DNA of 64,000 nucleotides from CBDFKQ01 sp965248855 (GCA_965248855.1 CBDFKQ010000012.1:496001-560000), one strand, 5' to 3'. Positions 17,128-26,579 are shown, counted from the first letter of the stretch. Translations and numbers: made by a program. The notes: generated from the sequence alone by a model not told the origin.

Positions 17128-18378
17128 ATGAAGAAACTTGTACTTATAAATTTTGTCTTTTTTAGCTTAAGTTTCGCATTTGCGCAAGAGGTTCCGCTTT
17201 ATATAAATACTTATAATAATATTTATTTACAAAATCCTTCAATGGCAGGTTATGACGGACATGGAATTATTTACCTTACAGCTCATAAGCAAATTATAGC
17301 AGGCAGGGATGATGCACCACAATATGGAACCTTATCATACCACGCACCTATAGGTAAAACCCGAAGCGCCATTGGATTTGTAGCAAATTATTTTAAAAGA
17401 AGTTTTTTAAACACCACAGGAGCAACGGCAACTTTTGCTCACAGAATAGATTTTGATGCAAATCAACATGTTCGCTTTGGCCTATCCATAGGCATTAGTA
17501 GTAATAATATCGATATTACTATATTGGACAATGTTAAAGATCAAGTTTTTTATAATCAAATAGTTAAGAAAACAGTTGTTAATGGACAATTTGGAATAAG
17601 TTATCAATTAAAGAAGTTTAACTTAGGTGCTTCATTTCCAAGGTTGTTCAATAATTATACAACTGACTCCCTAATAATTAAAGGTTTTTATCCTTTAAAA
17701 AGTTTTATTTTATTTACTACATACAAATTTAATATTTCTTCTGATATTACTTTCAAACCTTTATTATATTACCGATCCTCTCAATTTAACTCCTCACAAT
17801 ACGAAGTTAATGGAATAATTAATTATAAGGAACAAATCTGGGCAGGTGCAACTTACCGTGAAAACTATGGTACAGCTATAATGATTGGAGTGAGGGCAAA
17901 AAATTTAAGTATTGGGTATGCATATAAAATACCTAATGCAAGTCAATATAATTATGCTAACCCCGCCCACGAAATTCAGCTTGCATTACATTTTAAAGAG
18001 TCGATAAAAAAACTGGACCTAGTTGATAGTGAGCAACAAAGAACAGACTCATTAACAGTAAAAAATTTACCGGAACCTGATAAATATGAGCCTGATGTAA
18101 GAGTAGCAACTAAAGAAGGTGATCATCCGTTAGAATTACCGGTAAACCATTATATAGTTGTCGGTTCGTTTAAATATGAAGCCAATGCAAAAAAATTAAT
18201 TACTCAATTGAAGAGTAATAAATTAGAAGGCAAGTTAGGATACAATGCATCTAATCAAAAATATTATATATATATCTTTAATACAAAAGATTACGATAAG
18301 GCAGTGGAATATTTTAATGTACTTAGAAAAAAGCCCGGTTTTGAAGATACCTGGATATTAAAAATTATTGAAGAATAA
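17128..18378 (+). CDS. PorP/SprF family type IX secretion barrel with C-terminal SPOR domain
   Basis: A 416-residue protein with a signal peptide ending at FAFAQE. The first ~310 residues match the PorP/SprF family: NTYNNIYLQNPSMAGYDG, YHAPIGKTRSAIGFVANYF, and repeated amphipathic strands. PorP/SprF proteins assist export or surface anchoring of gliding-C-terminal proteins. Residues ~340-416 (NHYIVVGSFKYEANAKKLI through KPGFEDTWILKI) look like a SPOR domain, which binds peptidoglycan strands without stem peptides. The fusion would tie the outer-membrane barrel to the cell wall. It is the middle gene of a three-gene unit. Confidence 0.85.
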   Translation: MKKLVLINFVFFSLSFAFAQEVPLYINTYNNIYLQNPSMAGYDGHGIIYLTAHKQIIAGRDDAPQYGTLSYHAPIGKTRSAIGFVANYFKRSFLNTTGATATFAHRIDFDANQHVRFGLSIGISSNNIDITILDNVKDQVFYNQIVKKTVVNGQFGISYQLKKFNLGASFPRLFNNYTTDSLIIKGFYPLKSFILFTTYKFNISSDITFKPLLYYRSSQFNSSQYEVNGIINYKEQIWAGATYRENYGTAIMIGVRAKNLSIGYAYKIPNASQYNYANPAHEIQLALHFKESIKKLDLVDSEQQRTDSLTVKNLPEPDKYEPDVRVATKEGDHPLELPVNHYIVVGSFKYEANAKKLITQLKSNKLEGKLGYNASNQKYYIYIFNTKDYDKAVEYFNVLRKKPGFEDTWILKIIEE

Positions 18379-18435
18379 TGTTTTTTTTAATGTCTTCTTC
18401 TAAAATTTAAATTATAGTTACTTATTTTGGATGCC

Positions 18436-21285
18436 ATGAAAAATTTTGCTACATCTCTCTTAACGCTTATTTTGTTTTATCTTTCGCATCTAAATGTGTG
18501 TGCCCAAACAAATTTTGTTTTTGCGTATGAAGGATTTGATTATTTAAATTCATTACCAATTAGCATGAACAATGGAAGTGAGCAAGTGAACACATCTTCA
18601 GTGATAAAATATTGGAAAAATTCCAATGGTTGGGCCGGTGATTGGGTAGTTGCAGATAAAACTTCAGGAACTAAAATCAACACAGGTTATACAATATTAA
18701 ATACTCCTAACAGTACTGATTATACCGCAGGTATAAAAAATATTGTAAGTTCCGGGCACTCCGCCCAAGGTGGATTTCTTGGAGGAAATGTTTATGCAGG
18801 TAGAAGACTACAAACCAGTACCGGTGGCCCTTTTGCAAATAATATTGATCTGACCCCCTCTCAAGGTTTAATAACAAAACCACACCCAAGTTTAACAGGA
18901 AAAATTGGTAGGGATGGAACAACTTTATATCTCGGCTTTTTATTTCAAAAAGTAAAATATGATAATGATTCCGTATTTATTACCTTACATAGTAATCCAA
19001 ATGTTTACGATGCCTATGGGTTAGGTAAAACGATTTCAGTTGGATATTTTGGTCCGGGTTCAGGTTCAAATAAATCCGACTTTGGAGGAAAAAAATATTG
19101 GGGAATTAGAGTAAATGATAGTGTTTATATTAATTCTACACAGGACAGTACTGAAATAAAAGCTGGAGCAAATCCGTCATTAATTGTGCTTACTATTACT
19201 TTTAACTCAGCAACGGGCAATGAATTTTCTTTAACGGTTAATCCACCAGTTATAGGAACCCCGGTTGCGTCATTGGGAGAAGTTTTACCATTGCCGAATA
19301 TTACTGTAACGCCATTTCCTACCGGCGATTTTTCTTTTACCTCAATAGCATATTTTGGAGGAGGTTCAGCCGGGGCAAGTACTATTGATGAAATCCGTTT
19401 TGCCAGTTCATTTAATTATGCTTCCCAAGCATCGGAGGTGGTGTCTCTAGTAAGCGGCTTATGTTTAGGAAGTTTGGGTGATAATGTTTACCCTCAGGGT
19501 ACTTTTGGTTATCCCGGTGATGATGAATTTGGGGCAGGTACCGCTGGAGGACCTCCAGGATCGGGAGATACTTTAGCTGTAAACCTCCCTTGTAATGCCC
19601 CGAATGATGTTTGGTGGAAAACTACACCCGTTTATATTAGGAAGTACAAGAGCCCCTGGAAAGATTTCACACCTCCAAATACTTATAACTATGATTCATA
19701 TAATAGTGTTCTTTGCAGTGCTCAGATACAGGATAACGAATATTCTATAGTTTCAGAATTGCGAAACAGTCGGGGAACTGATCCTGCGTTAAACTGTGGA
19801 GGGGCGCCTGTACCAGAGTGGATTTCAAAATATGCACCCAGTGGCAAACCTAACGATTATATGATGGTTATTAACTCTGCTTATAAGCCTTTAATATTGT
19901 ATCAACAAATCGTACCTGGGTTATGCAGTAAGATTAAGTATGAGTTTAGCCTTGATATCATAAATATTGTACATGATGCCCGCATATCTTTTAGTAATCC
20001 TAACGGTTGTGTTTTAGGATTCGATCCAAGGTGTGATACTCTTTTAGAACCCGGGTGTCAACAATATTCCCAATTTATTAATTCTTCTTTAGGTACCAAC
20101 AACGGAGCAGTAACTGATGGTTCTACTTCTGCGAATAATACCAGATATACAGTTGCTCCGGATTTAGAGTTTTTAATAAACGATGTTATAGTTTATACAT
20201 TACCTTCACCAATTCCAAACGACTTCGATTGGCATAAAATTGGTTTTACATTTAAAACAAAAGATCTTTTACAATCCAAGTATGACGCAAATGGAAAAAC
20301 AAAGGGTTCTGCTGGCTTCGACCCTACCAAGCCTGCATTACAATTAACAATTCGTAATAAAGCCCCCGGTGGGGATGGAAATGATTTAGCTGTTGATAAT
20401 ATTAGGTTTATACCATGTGGCCCATCAGTAAGCTTTAGTAAAAGTGGAACTGCTTGTACAGTTAAAGCGACTGCCAGTCTCCCCTCAGATTATAATAATA
20501 TTATTTGGCAATATGTTGGCGATACACTTAATATAACTAAATGGGCACCTATTCCTGTTCCAATAACTTTTATAGATTCAACTACAATTAATATTATTTT
20601 AGATAATATTAATGCAAATTTTCACATTCCTCCTAAATCTTATATAAGAGCAATAGTAGGAGGAAGTGGCTATGACATTACCAATCCAAAATGTAGAATT
20701 GCTTCTAAGGGTCAGTATGTTGATTGCATAACCCCCCTCCCGGTTGGCCTACTATCTTTCACAGCTAATAAAGTAAGTGATGGAGTTTCTTTAAAATGGG
20801 AAACAAGTTATGAGCATAACAACGTTAAATTCATTATTGAGCGGTCGGGAGAGGACCAGAAATTTGTGGATATTGGCAGTGTAGATGGCAGAGGAAATTC
20901 AACTGATAAAACTATTTATTATTTTAAAGATCATACACCACTATCGGGGAATAACTATTATCGGTTGAAGCAGGTTGATTATGATGGAAAAACGGAAGAC
21001 TCAAAAGTTATCACAATTAATTTTTCAGGATTGATTTCTGTGTATCCTAACCCTGCAGATAAAAATTTAATAATTTACTTTGGCGATAATTCACCAAGCG
21101 ACAGTAAAGTTAATATCAGGTTTGTAAATGCATTGGGTAAAGTAATTAGTGAACAGAACCCTACAATTAATAAAAATGAAAATCAAATAATACTGGAAAA
21201 TTTACCAACATCTAATGGTGTGTATTATTTAGAAATCCTGTATCAGAATTCAATAACGGTTAAAAAGATAGTTATATCGCATTAA
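18436..21285 (+). CDS. Large secreted cargo protein with type IX sorting C-terminus
   Basis: A 949-residue protein with a signal peptide ending near VCAQ (about residue 27). It begins with a concanavalin-like domain (YEGFDYLNSLPI, WAGDWVV; about 30-320), then a cysteine-bearing region with a jelly-roll-like domain (YMMVINSAYKPLILYQQIV, about 450-650), an FnIII-like segment (LPVGLLSFTANKVSDGVSLK) and a C-terminal type A sorting domain (YPNPADKNLIIYF through the end). It should be exported by the type IX system and anchored at the surface, possibly as a carbohydrate-binding adhesin. I use ATG 18436 instead of a TTG three codons earlier. Confidence 0.82.
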   Translation: MKNFATSLLTLILFYLSHLNVCAQTNFVFAYEGFDYLNSLPISMNNGSEQVNTSSVIKYWKNSNGWAGDWVVADKTSGTKINTGYTILNTPNSTDYTAGIKNIVSSGHSAQGGFLGGNVYAGRRLQTSTGGPFANNIDLTPSQGLITKPHPSLTGKIGRDGTTLYLGFLFQKVKYDNDSVFITLHSNPNVYDAYGLGKTISVGYFGPGSGSNKSDFGGKKYWGIRVNDSVYINSTQDSTEIKAGANPSLIVLTITFNSATGNEFSLTVNPPVIGTPVASLGEVLPLPNITVTPFPTGDFSFTSIAYFGGGSAGASTIDEIRFASSFNYASQASEVVSLVSGLCLGSLGDNVYPQGTFGYPGDDEFGAGTAGGPPGSGDTLAVNLPCNAPNDVWWKTTPVYIRKYKSPWKDFTPPNTYNYDSYNSVLCSAQIQDNEYSIVSELRNSRGTDPALNCGGAPVPEWISKYAPSGKPNDYMMVINSAYKPLILYQQIVPGLCSKIKYEFSLDIINIVHDARISFSNPNGCVLGFDPRCDTLLEPGCQQYSQFINSSLGTNNGAVTDGSTSANNTRYTVAPDLEFLINDVIVYTLPSPIPNDFDWHKIGFTFKTKDLLQSKYDANGKTKGSAGFDPTKPALQLTIRNKAPGGDGNDLAVDNIRFIPCGPSVSFSKSGTACTVKATASLPSDYNNIIWQYVGDTLNITKWAPIPVPITFIDSTTINIILDNINANFHIPPKSYIRAIVGGSGYDITNPKCRIASKGQYVDCITPLPVGLLSFTANKVSDGVSLKWETSYEHNNVKFIIERSGEDQKFVDIGSVDGRGNSTDKTIYYFKDHTPLSGNNYYRLKQVDYDGKTEDSKVITINFSGLISVYPNPADKNLIIYFGDNSPSDSKVNIRFVNALGKVISEQNPTINKNENQIILENLPTSNGVYYLEILYQNSITVKKIVISH

Positions 21286-21312
21286 ATTTTCTTAAAGGTT
21301 TGTAAAAATAGA

Positions 21313-21344
21313 AAAGTGTTAGATTAGTCTCTAACACTTTTTTT
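21313..21344 (+). terminator. Terminator of the type IX cassette
   Basis: Perfect arms AAAGTGTTAGA (21313-21323) and TCTAACACTTT (21330-21340) with a 6-base loop and a seven-T run, 28 bases after the cargo stop. Confidence 0.85.
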
Positions 21345-21500
21345 ATGTCTGAATTAGGATTCAACGATTATAAGATTTTAGGATTTATTTGTTTTGACTA
21401 AAATATTGTTTTATCAGTATTTTGATAATTATTACAAAAGAATTCTATTTTAGAAAAAAGCAAAATGTTCCTTTTCGTAAAATCCTAACTCAGATAAAAT

Positions 21501-21538
21501 AAATAAAAAGAGGCTCTTCTTAAAAAAGAAGAGCCTCT
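21501..21538 (-). terminator. Terminator of atpD-atpC
   Basis: Arms AGAGGCTCTTCTT (21509-21521) and AAGAAGAGCCTCT (21526-21538) match perfectly, with a T-rich tail on the minus strand, 15 bases after the atpC stop. Confidence 0.88.
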
Positions 21539-21553
21539 AAAAAATTATTATTA

Positions 21554-21796
21554 TTAAAGAATAGATTCTGCTAAAACAACGACTTTATTATTCAAAACTT
21601 CAACGATTCCACCTTCTATTTGGAAAACCTTTTCTTCAGTTGCATTTTTAATTACAATACTGCCTTTTTCTAAAGTACTTATTAGAGGCGCATGGTTTTT
21701 CAATACCTGAAAAGATCCGTTTGTGCCGGGTAAAGTTGTCGATAAAATTTCGCCCGAATAAACCTGCTTATCAGGGGTAATAATTTCTAAAAACAT
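21554..21796 (-). CDS. atpC: F1F0 ATP synthase epsilon subunit
   Basis: An 80-residue epsilon subunit covering the N-terminal beta-sandwich only (MFLEIITPDKQVYSGEI, GTNGSFQVLKNHAPLIS, IEGGIVEVLNNKVVVLAE). It lacks the C-terminal helical hairpin that regulates the enzyme in longer epsilons; the short form is common in Bacteroidota. It follows atpD by 69 bases on the same strand and is closed by a strong terminator. The remaining atp genes are elsewhere, which is the normal arrangement in this phylum. Confidence 0.95.
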   Translation of the reverse strand: MFLEIITPDKQVYSGEILSTTLPGTNGSFQVLKNHAPLISTLEKGSIVIKNATEEKVFQIEGGIVEVLNNKVVVLAESIL

Positions 21797-21865
21797 ATTT
21801 TTTTCAATTAAAAAAACTGTACTTTTAATTTATAGTGTAAGCAATAATATGCTTTTGCTACAATG

Positions 21866-23374
21866 TTATTTTGCTTCTGCAAGCATTTTTTCCCCTTTTG
21901 CAATGGCTTGTTCAATATTACCAACAAGGTTAAAGGCTGCTTCAGGTAAATGATCAAGTTCTCCATCAATAATCATATTAAAACCTTTAATGGTTTCATC
22001 AATGGTAACTAATACACCTTTTAATCCTGTAAATTGTTCTGCCACATGGAAAGGTTGGGAAAGGAAACGTTGTACCCTGCGCGCTCTGTGAACTGCAAGT
22101 TTATCTTCTTCAGATAATTCGTCCATACCTAAAATTGCAATAATATCCTGCAACTCTTTATAGCGTTGCAATATTTCTTTAACTCTTTGAGCGGTATCAT
22201 AATGTTTGTCACCAAGTATTTCAGCGGATAAAATCCTGGAAGTAGAATCCAAGGGATCAACTGCAGGATAAATTCCTAATTCAGATATTTTTCTGGAAAG
22301 TACTGTAGTAGCATCTAAGTGAGCAAATGTTGTAGCTGGCGCTGGATCTGTTAAATCATCAGCAGGTACATATACTGCCTGAACAGAAGTAATTGAGCCA
22401 CGTTTTGTGGAAGTAATACGTTCTTGCATAGCACCCATTTCGGTTGCTAATGTTGGTTGATAACCAACAGCAGAAGGCATACGACCTAACAAAGCCGATA
22501 CTTCTGAACCCGCTTGTGTGAAACGGAAAATATTATCAATAAAAAATAAAATATCACGTCCTTTACCGGTTCCATCACCATCTCTAAAATGTTCAGCGAC
22601 TGTTAAACCAGATAAAGCAACACGGGCACGAGCTCCGGGAGGTTCATTCATTTGTCCGAAAACCAATGTAGCTTTTGAATCTTTTAATGCTTCTGGATCT
22701 ACTTTACTTAAATCCCAACCACCTTGTTCCATTGAATGTTTAAATTCCTCTCCGTAACGAATTACATCAGATTCAATAAACTCACGCAATAAATCATTTC
22801 CTTCACGTGTACGTTCTCCAACGCCGGCAAATACTGAAAGCCCACCATAAGCTTTTGCAATATTATTTACCAACTCCATAATTAAAACTGTTTTTCCAAC
22901 TCCCGCACCACCAAATAAACCAATTTTACCACCTTTTACATAAGGCTCCAATAAATCTATTACTTTAATTCCTGTAAATAAAACTTCGCTCGAAGTAGAT
23001 AAATCTTCAAAGCGGGGTGCATTACGGTGAATTGATAAACCTTTATCGGATTTAGGTTGGGGAATACCATCAATGGCTTCACCAACTACATTAAATAAAC
23101 GTCCCTTTATTTCATCCCCTGTAGGCATAGTTATAGGAGAACCTAAATCAATAACATCTAAACCTCTTTGTAAACCATCAGTACTATCCATTGCAATAGT
23201 ACGAATTCTGTTTTCTCCAAGATGTTGTTGACACTCCAATATTACTTTTTGACCATTGAATTTTGTTACTTCCAATGCATCCATAATATTTGGCAGGCGC
23301 GAGCCTTCCGCTTCAAAGCTAACATCTACTACCGGACCAACAACTTGGGTAATTTTGCCTGTATTTTTAACCAT
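21866..23374 (-). CDS. atpD: F1F0 ATP synthase beta subunit
   Basis: The catalytic beta subunit, 502 residues. Visible features are the Walker A GGAGVGKT (about 155-162), GERTREGNDL, the Walker B region ILFFIDNIFRFTQAGSEVSALLGRMPSAVGYQPTL-like core (only its ends quoted here: ILFFIDNI and MPSAVGYQPT), and DELSEEDK near the C-terminus. It forms the nucleotide-hydrolysing/synthesising sites of F1 on the cytoplasmic face. It is first in a two-gene unit with atpC. The 438-base upstream gap contains an inverted repeat and no clear promoter box. Confidence 0.98.
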   Translation of the reverse strand: MVKNTGKITQVVGPVVDVSFEAEGSRLPNIMDALEVTKFNGQKVILECQQHLGENRIRTIAMDSTDGLQRGLDVIDLGSPITMPTGDEIKGRLFNVVGEAIDGIPQPKSDKGLSIHRNAPRFEDLSTSSEVLFTGIKVIDLLEPYVKGGKIGLFGGAGVGKTVLIMELVNNIAKAYGGLSVFAGVGERTREGNDLLREFIESDVIRYGEEFKHSMEQGGWDLSKVDPEALKDSKATLVFGQMNEPPGARARVALSGLTVAEHFRDGDGTGKGRDILFFIDNIFRFTQAGSEVSALLGRMPSAVGYQPTLATEMGAMQERITSTKRGSITSVQAVYVPADDLTDPAPATTFAHLDATTVLSRKISELGIYPAVDPLDSTSRILSAEILGDKHYDTAQRVKEILQRYKELQDIIAILGMDELSEEDKLAVHRARRVQRFLSQPFHVAEQFTGLKGVLVTIDETIKGFNMIIDGELDHLPEAAFNLVGNIEQAIAKGEKMLAEAK

Positions 23375-23531
23375 TTGTATGAGGAATTGTATGAAAAATG
23401 ATTTATAAAATCAAAAATTTATAACTTATTAATTATAATGCGTTTCGGGTTGCAAAACTAACTGATAAATTTTTGTTCTGCAAAAAAAACAAAATATAAT
23501 ATTATTAACTTAAGCTATGAATAAAAATATA

Positions 23532-23563
23532 TTAATACTAACCCTTAATTGAGTTAGTATTAA
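23532..23563. repeat. Inverted repeat upstream of atpD
   Basis: Arms TTAATACTAAC (23532-23542) and GTTAGTATTAA (23553-23563) match perfectly around a 10-base spacer. It lies about 160 bases upstream of atpD, between it and a tiny plus-strand open frame, and might be an operator or part of a small transcript. Confidence 0.45.
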
Positions 23564-23584
23564 AACATATTAAAACTAAATATC

Positions 23585-23671
23585 ATGGAAATAATTTATG
23601 GCATGAATTTATTAAATGGTTTCTTTTTTTGGGGATACTATGGAAACTACTTTTTAATTTATTTTGCCTAA
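23585..23671 (+). CDS. Possible 28-residue hydrophobic peptide
   Basis: An ATG-started frame encodes 28 residues rich in Phe, Tyr, Gly and Leu (it starts MEIIYGMNLLNGFFFWGYYG), long enough for one membrane span. The stop codon touches a strong 16-bp hairpin that could be its terminator, and an inverted repeat lies just upstream. There is no ribosome-site or homology support, and the hairpin may instead serve the opposite strand, so this is tentative. Confidence 0.2.
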   Translation: MEIIYGMNLLNGFFFWGYYGNYFLIYFA

Positions 23672-23709
23672 TATTATAAAACTTTATAAAGATTAAAGTT
23701 TTATAATAT
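23671..23709. terminator. Perfect 16-bp hairpin
   Basis: Arms ATATTATAAAACTTTA (23671-23686) and TAAAGTTTTATAATAT (23694-23709) flank a 7-base loop. It lies 102 bases beyond the stop of the minus-strand barrel gene and could end that transcript. Confidence 0.5.
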
Positions 23710-23811
23710 CAAAAACACAATATAGGTATATTCATAAATCATCCGGTATTAAATTATCCTACATACATATATAGATAACTTAAAACCGGCATAAAGATTA
23801 AATCTTATACT

Positions 23812-24408
23812 TTATATTTTAAAACCCACAGTTAGTGAAACCATCCTGTTTCTGGTACCTGATGGATTATTATAAAAATCGTTCATACCAAACTGACCCA
23901 ATAAATCGATTTTTAAATATTTTATATCAACACCTAAGCCGGCACTTACACTGAAAATATTTTTATTAAAATCATCTTTTGTAAGTTTAGCAGAACTGTT
24001 ATGCACATTTAAAATATGTGAGTAAACTCCTCCTGCCATTAACCTGAAATTAGATTTCTCATCATGGCTTTGAAATATTTTATACCCTGCCAATAAAGGA
24101 ATATTTAACATGGAATAATCAAGACTGCCGTATACTGTAGTTTGATTTACATTTGCACCTTTTTTTGTTAAATCAGTTGATGTGGCGAGATAATCTATCT
24201 GTGGCTGAGCAAAAAAACGATATCCTATGCGTGCATAAACACCAAATGTATAACCGCCCCAAGTTTGTGAATCCTGATATTTGTCTTGTGCATCAGCATT
24301 CGAAACAGCTACTCCTGCATGGGCACCATAGTGAACCAATCTTTGTGAAAATAACGGAGAGCAGGAAATTAAAAATAAAATGGCGATAAAAATGTAATTC
24401 TTTTTCAT
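23812..24408 (-). CDS. PorT-family outer-membrane beta-barrel protein
   Basis: A 198-residue protein with a signal peptide (MKKNYIFIAILFLISCSPLF, cleaved near SQR) and an 8-strand-like barrel: LVHYGAHAGVAVSNADAQDK, GYTFGVYARIGYRFFAQPQI, MLNIPLLAGYKIF, FRLMAGGVYSHIL and the end RMVSLTVGFKI. This is the general outer-membrane beta-barrel (PorT-like) family abundant in Bacteroidota, with no specific function. It is 26 bases downstream of the FMN reductase gene on the same strand, so co-transcription is likely but functionally unexplained. It is not the type IX PorT, which is at 47.3 kb. Confidence 0.78.
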   Translation of the reverse strand: MKKNYIFIAILFLISCSPLFSQRLVHYGAHAGVAVSNADAQDKYQDSQTWGGYTFGVYARIGYRFFAQPQIDYLATSTDLTKKGANVNQTTVYGSLDYSMLNIPLLAGYKIFQSHDEKSNFRLMAGGVYSHILNVHNSSAKLTKDDFNKNIFSVSAGLGVDIKYLKIDLLGQFGMNDFYNNPSGTRNRMVSLTVGFKI

Positions 24409-24434
24409 GTTAATGGGTAGTTTGGTGAGTAATT

Positions 24435-24980
24435 TTAAAATTTAATTAATTGTTTTATCTGGTTTTGTATTAGTTGATTATAAATGTCAAAAGTAATCTT
24501 TCCTTCGATTAAATGTTCTTTTATATTTCCTAATTTTACCTGCAAGCCTATTTGATTTACATGCATAAAACTTAAAACATCAGAAAAATGACTTAACGCC
24601 ATTGCTCCTCCCTGCACACCTGATGATAAACCAACCAATGCTGCTTTTTTATATTGCATTGCATCAGGATATTTTAAACCATCAACAAATGCCTTTAAAA
24701 CTCCGGGATATGAGCCATTATATTCCGGAATAATAAAAATAAATTTATCATTATCTTCAATTATTTTTCTGAATGTGTTAAATAATTCATTTTTTCCAGA
24801 ATTATGATAAAGTGCCGTTTTTATAAAATCATCAGGCAGTTTTTCTAAATCAAGTATAATACTTTTTTCATTATTTATTTCCAGAATGGATTTGTAATAT
24901 TCTGCTATCTGCTTGCTTATAGCATTTGGGCGATTTGTTCCAATAATAATAACAATCATATTTTGAAGATTATGAGTCAA
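24435..24980 (-). CDS. NADPH-dependent FMN reductase family protein
   Basis: A flavodoxin-like reductase of 181 residues, or 174 if it begins at the internal ATG at 24959 (MIVIIIGTNRPNAISKQIAE), which puts the beta-strand right at the start and is the more family-like choice. Signature segments are GTNRPNAISK for the FMN phosphate, and IPEYNGSYPGVLKAFVDGLK around the flavin. Such enzymes reduce quinones, azo compounds or FMN using NAD(P)H in the cytoplasm. The start is ambiguous because no ribosome site separates the options. Confidence 0.88.
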   Translation of the reverse strand: MTHNLQNMIVIIIGTNRPNAISKQIAEYYKSILEINNEKSIILDLEKLPDDFIKTALYHNSGKNELFNTFRKIIEDNDKFIFIIPEYNGSYPGVLKAFVDGLKYPDAMQYKKAALVGLSSGVQGGAMALSHFSDVLSFMHVNQIGLQVKLGNIKEHLIEGKITFDIYNQLIQNQIKQLIKF

Positions 24981-25090
24981 TAGGCATTAGAATAAAAGAA
25001 TCTCTTCTATTTTTATTTACTTCTCTTACCCTTTTATTGTTTTTTTTTTCAAATATATTATCTTTCTCGCCTTTGTAAAGATATTTGTGC

Positions 25091-25966
25091 ATGAAAGAAA
25101 TAATTTCCAGACTTAGAAAGTTTGAAGTAGAAATTAGAAAGGCAGTTGATTCACAAATGCGAGGCGACTTTCATTCTATATTTAAAGGCTCAGGTTTAAC
25201 TTTTGATGATGTCAGAGCCTATCAATATGGTGATGATGTACGAACAATTGATTGGAATGTCAGTGCAAAAGGACATGGAATGTTTGTGAAAATTTTTAAA
25301 GAAGAAAAAGAACAAACTATTTTCTTTTTACTTGATGTAAGTGCCTCTCAAGAAATAGGATTAAAAAACAAGCAAAAAATAGATATTGCTAAAGATATAT
25401 GTGGTGTATTAGCACTTTCGTCTATTAAAGAATCAGGGCAGGTAGGTTTAATATGTTTCTCCAATAAAAAAGAGAAATATTTAAAACCGGGAAAAGGTAT
25501 GAAACATGGCTATGAATTTTTAGTAAATCTTTTCAACCTCATTCCTACCTCATTAAAAACAAACTTGAATGCTGCAATACATTTTGCATTGGATAGGATA
25601 AAAAGAAAAAGTGTCGTGATTTTAATTTCTGATTTTATTGACGAAAATTATGAACATAGTTTAGTTGCCTTGGCAAAAAAACATGATTTGGTAGTAATAG
25701 ATTTAGTTGATAAAAGAGAAATTTTATTACCGAATATGGGTATAGTTCCTTTATTTCAAAAAGAGAGTAGAAAAACGGTCTGGATTAATTCATCATCCGA
25801 AACTTTTAAAAAAATACTTCAAAAAAACCAAACAGATAAAAACATAAAACTTGAAAAACTTTGCAGGCAACATAATGCAAATTATTTGGCCATAAATACT
25901 GACGAAGATTTTGTATCCAAGCTGGTTCGATTATTTAAAGTAAGAAATTCTAGAAACAAACGTTAA
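25091..25966 (+). CDS. DUF58 domain-containing protein (MoxR/Bat-associated)
   Basis: A 291-residue cytoplasmic protein with the DUF58 signature SGLTFDDVRAYQYGDDVRTI, IDWNVSAKGHGMFVK and a von Willebrand A-like fold (FFLLDVSASQEIG with a partial MIDAS motif, later VILISDFIDENYEHS). DUF58 proteins work with MoxR-type AAA ATPases and Bat proteins. The MoxR gene is not in view. A BatD-like gene lies 1.6 kb downstream on the same strand. I use ATG 25091 rather than a TTG two codons earlier. Confidence 0.88.
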   Translation: MKEIISRLRKFEVEIRKAVDSQMRGDFHSIFKGSGLTFDDVRAYQYGDDVRTIDWNVSAKGHGMFVKIFKEEKEQTIFFLLDVSASQEIGLKNKQKIDIAKDICGVLALSSIKESGQVGLICFSNKKEKYLKPGKGMKHGYEFLVNLFNLIPTSLKTNLNAAIHFALDRIKRKSVVILISDFIDENYEHSLVALAKKHDLVVIDLVDKREILLPNMGIVPLFQKESRKTVWINSSSETFKKILQKNQTDKNIKLEKLCRQHNANYLAINTDEDFVSKLVRLFKVRNSRNKR

Positions 25967-26285
25967 TATATTAGATATACAGTTTCTTGAAAAAATGAAT
26001 GAGGCATTTAATTTAAATACGATTTTTACTTTAAAAAAATATAGATATTAAAAAACGATAATTATAAATTATTTTATTTATTATAATTAAAATTTATTTT
26101 TTGACTTAGGTATTACAGTTGAAAATCCTTTTTGTGAGGCCGCCTGTCAAGCCCCTAATCTTAATTCTTTTACTTGGAATAATTTGAAACTTAAAAAAAA
26201 TATAATTAAACAAAACCAACTATTTGATATTAAGTCTTATTTTTTATAACATCATTTAAATAAATAAATTTTAAATCGTAAATAT
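25967..26285. other. Gene-free gap
   Basis: About 320 bases, very AT-rich apart from a short GC-richer stretch near 26136-26157. I see no gene, hairpin or promoter that can be supported. Confidence 0.5.
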
Positions 26286-26579
26286 ATGACCTTAACCGAA
26301 TTAACAACACAACTTACGCAAATGACCGAAAAATCACCAAATGCCTTAGGTGGTTCAATTTTAAAATTTTCTTTTCCGGAAGGAGTAGTTCGTATTGATG
26401 AAAATGGAAAAGTAAGCAATGAAGATAAAGAAGCTGATTGTACAATTTCTACCAGCCTCGGCGATTTGCAAAAAATTATTTCAGGAGATTTAAATCCAAT
26501 GTCGGCTGTTATGTTTGGAAAAATAAAAATTAAAGGTGACATGGGTGTAGCTATGAAATTACAATCATTAATGGGTTAA
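26286..26579 (+). CDS. SCP2 sterol-binding domain protein
   Basis: A 97-residue stand-alone SCP2 domain: LGGSILKFSFPEGVVRIDEN, EADCTISTSLGDLQKIISGD, LNPMSAVMFGKIKIKGDMG and a short C-terminal helix AMKLQSLMG. The D-x-N-P-x-x-A-x-x-x-G-K-x-K-x-x-G-D pattern is the family hallmark. It binds fatty-acyl or other lipids in a cytoplasmic tunnel. It sits 6 bases upstream of the frameshifted dehydrogenase gene on the same strand. Confidence 0.92.
   Translation: MTLTELTTQLTQMTEKSPNALGGSILKFSFPEGVVRIDENGKVSNEDKEADCTISTSLGDLQKIISGDLNPMSAVMFGKIKIKGDMGVAMKLQSLMG

Noticed and set aside
25982..26051. An 18-codon frame in the gap after DUF58
   Set aside because: Too short, no signal or start context, AT-rich composition explains it.
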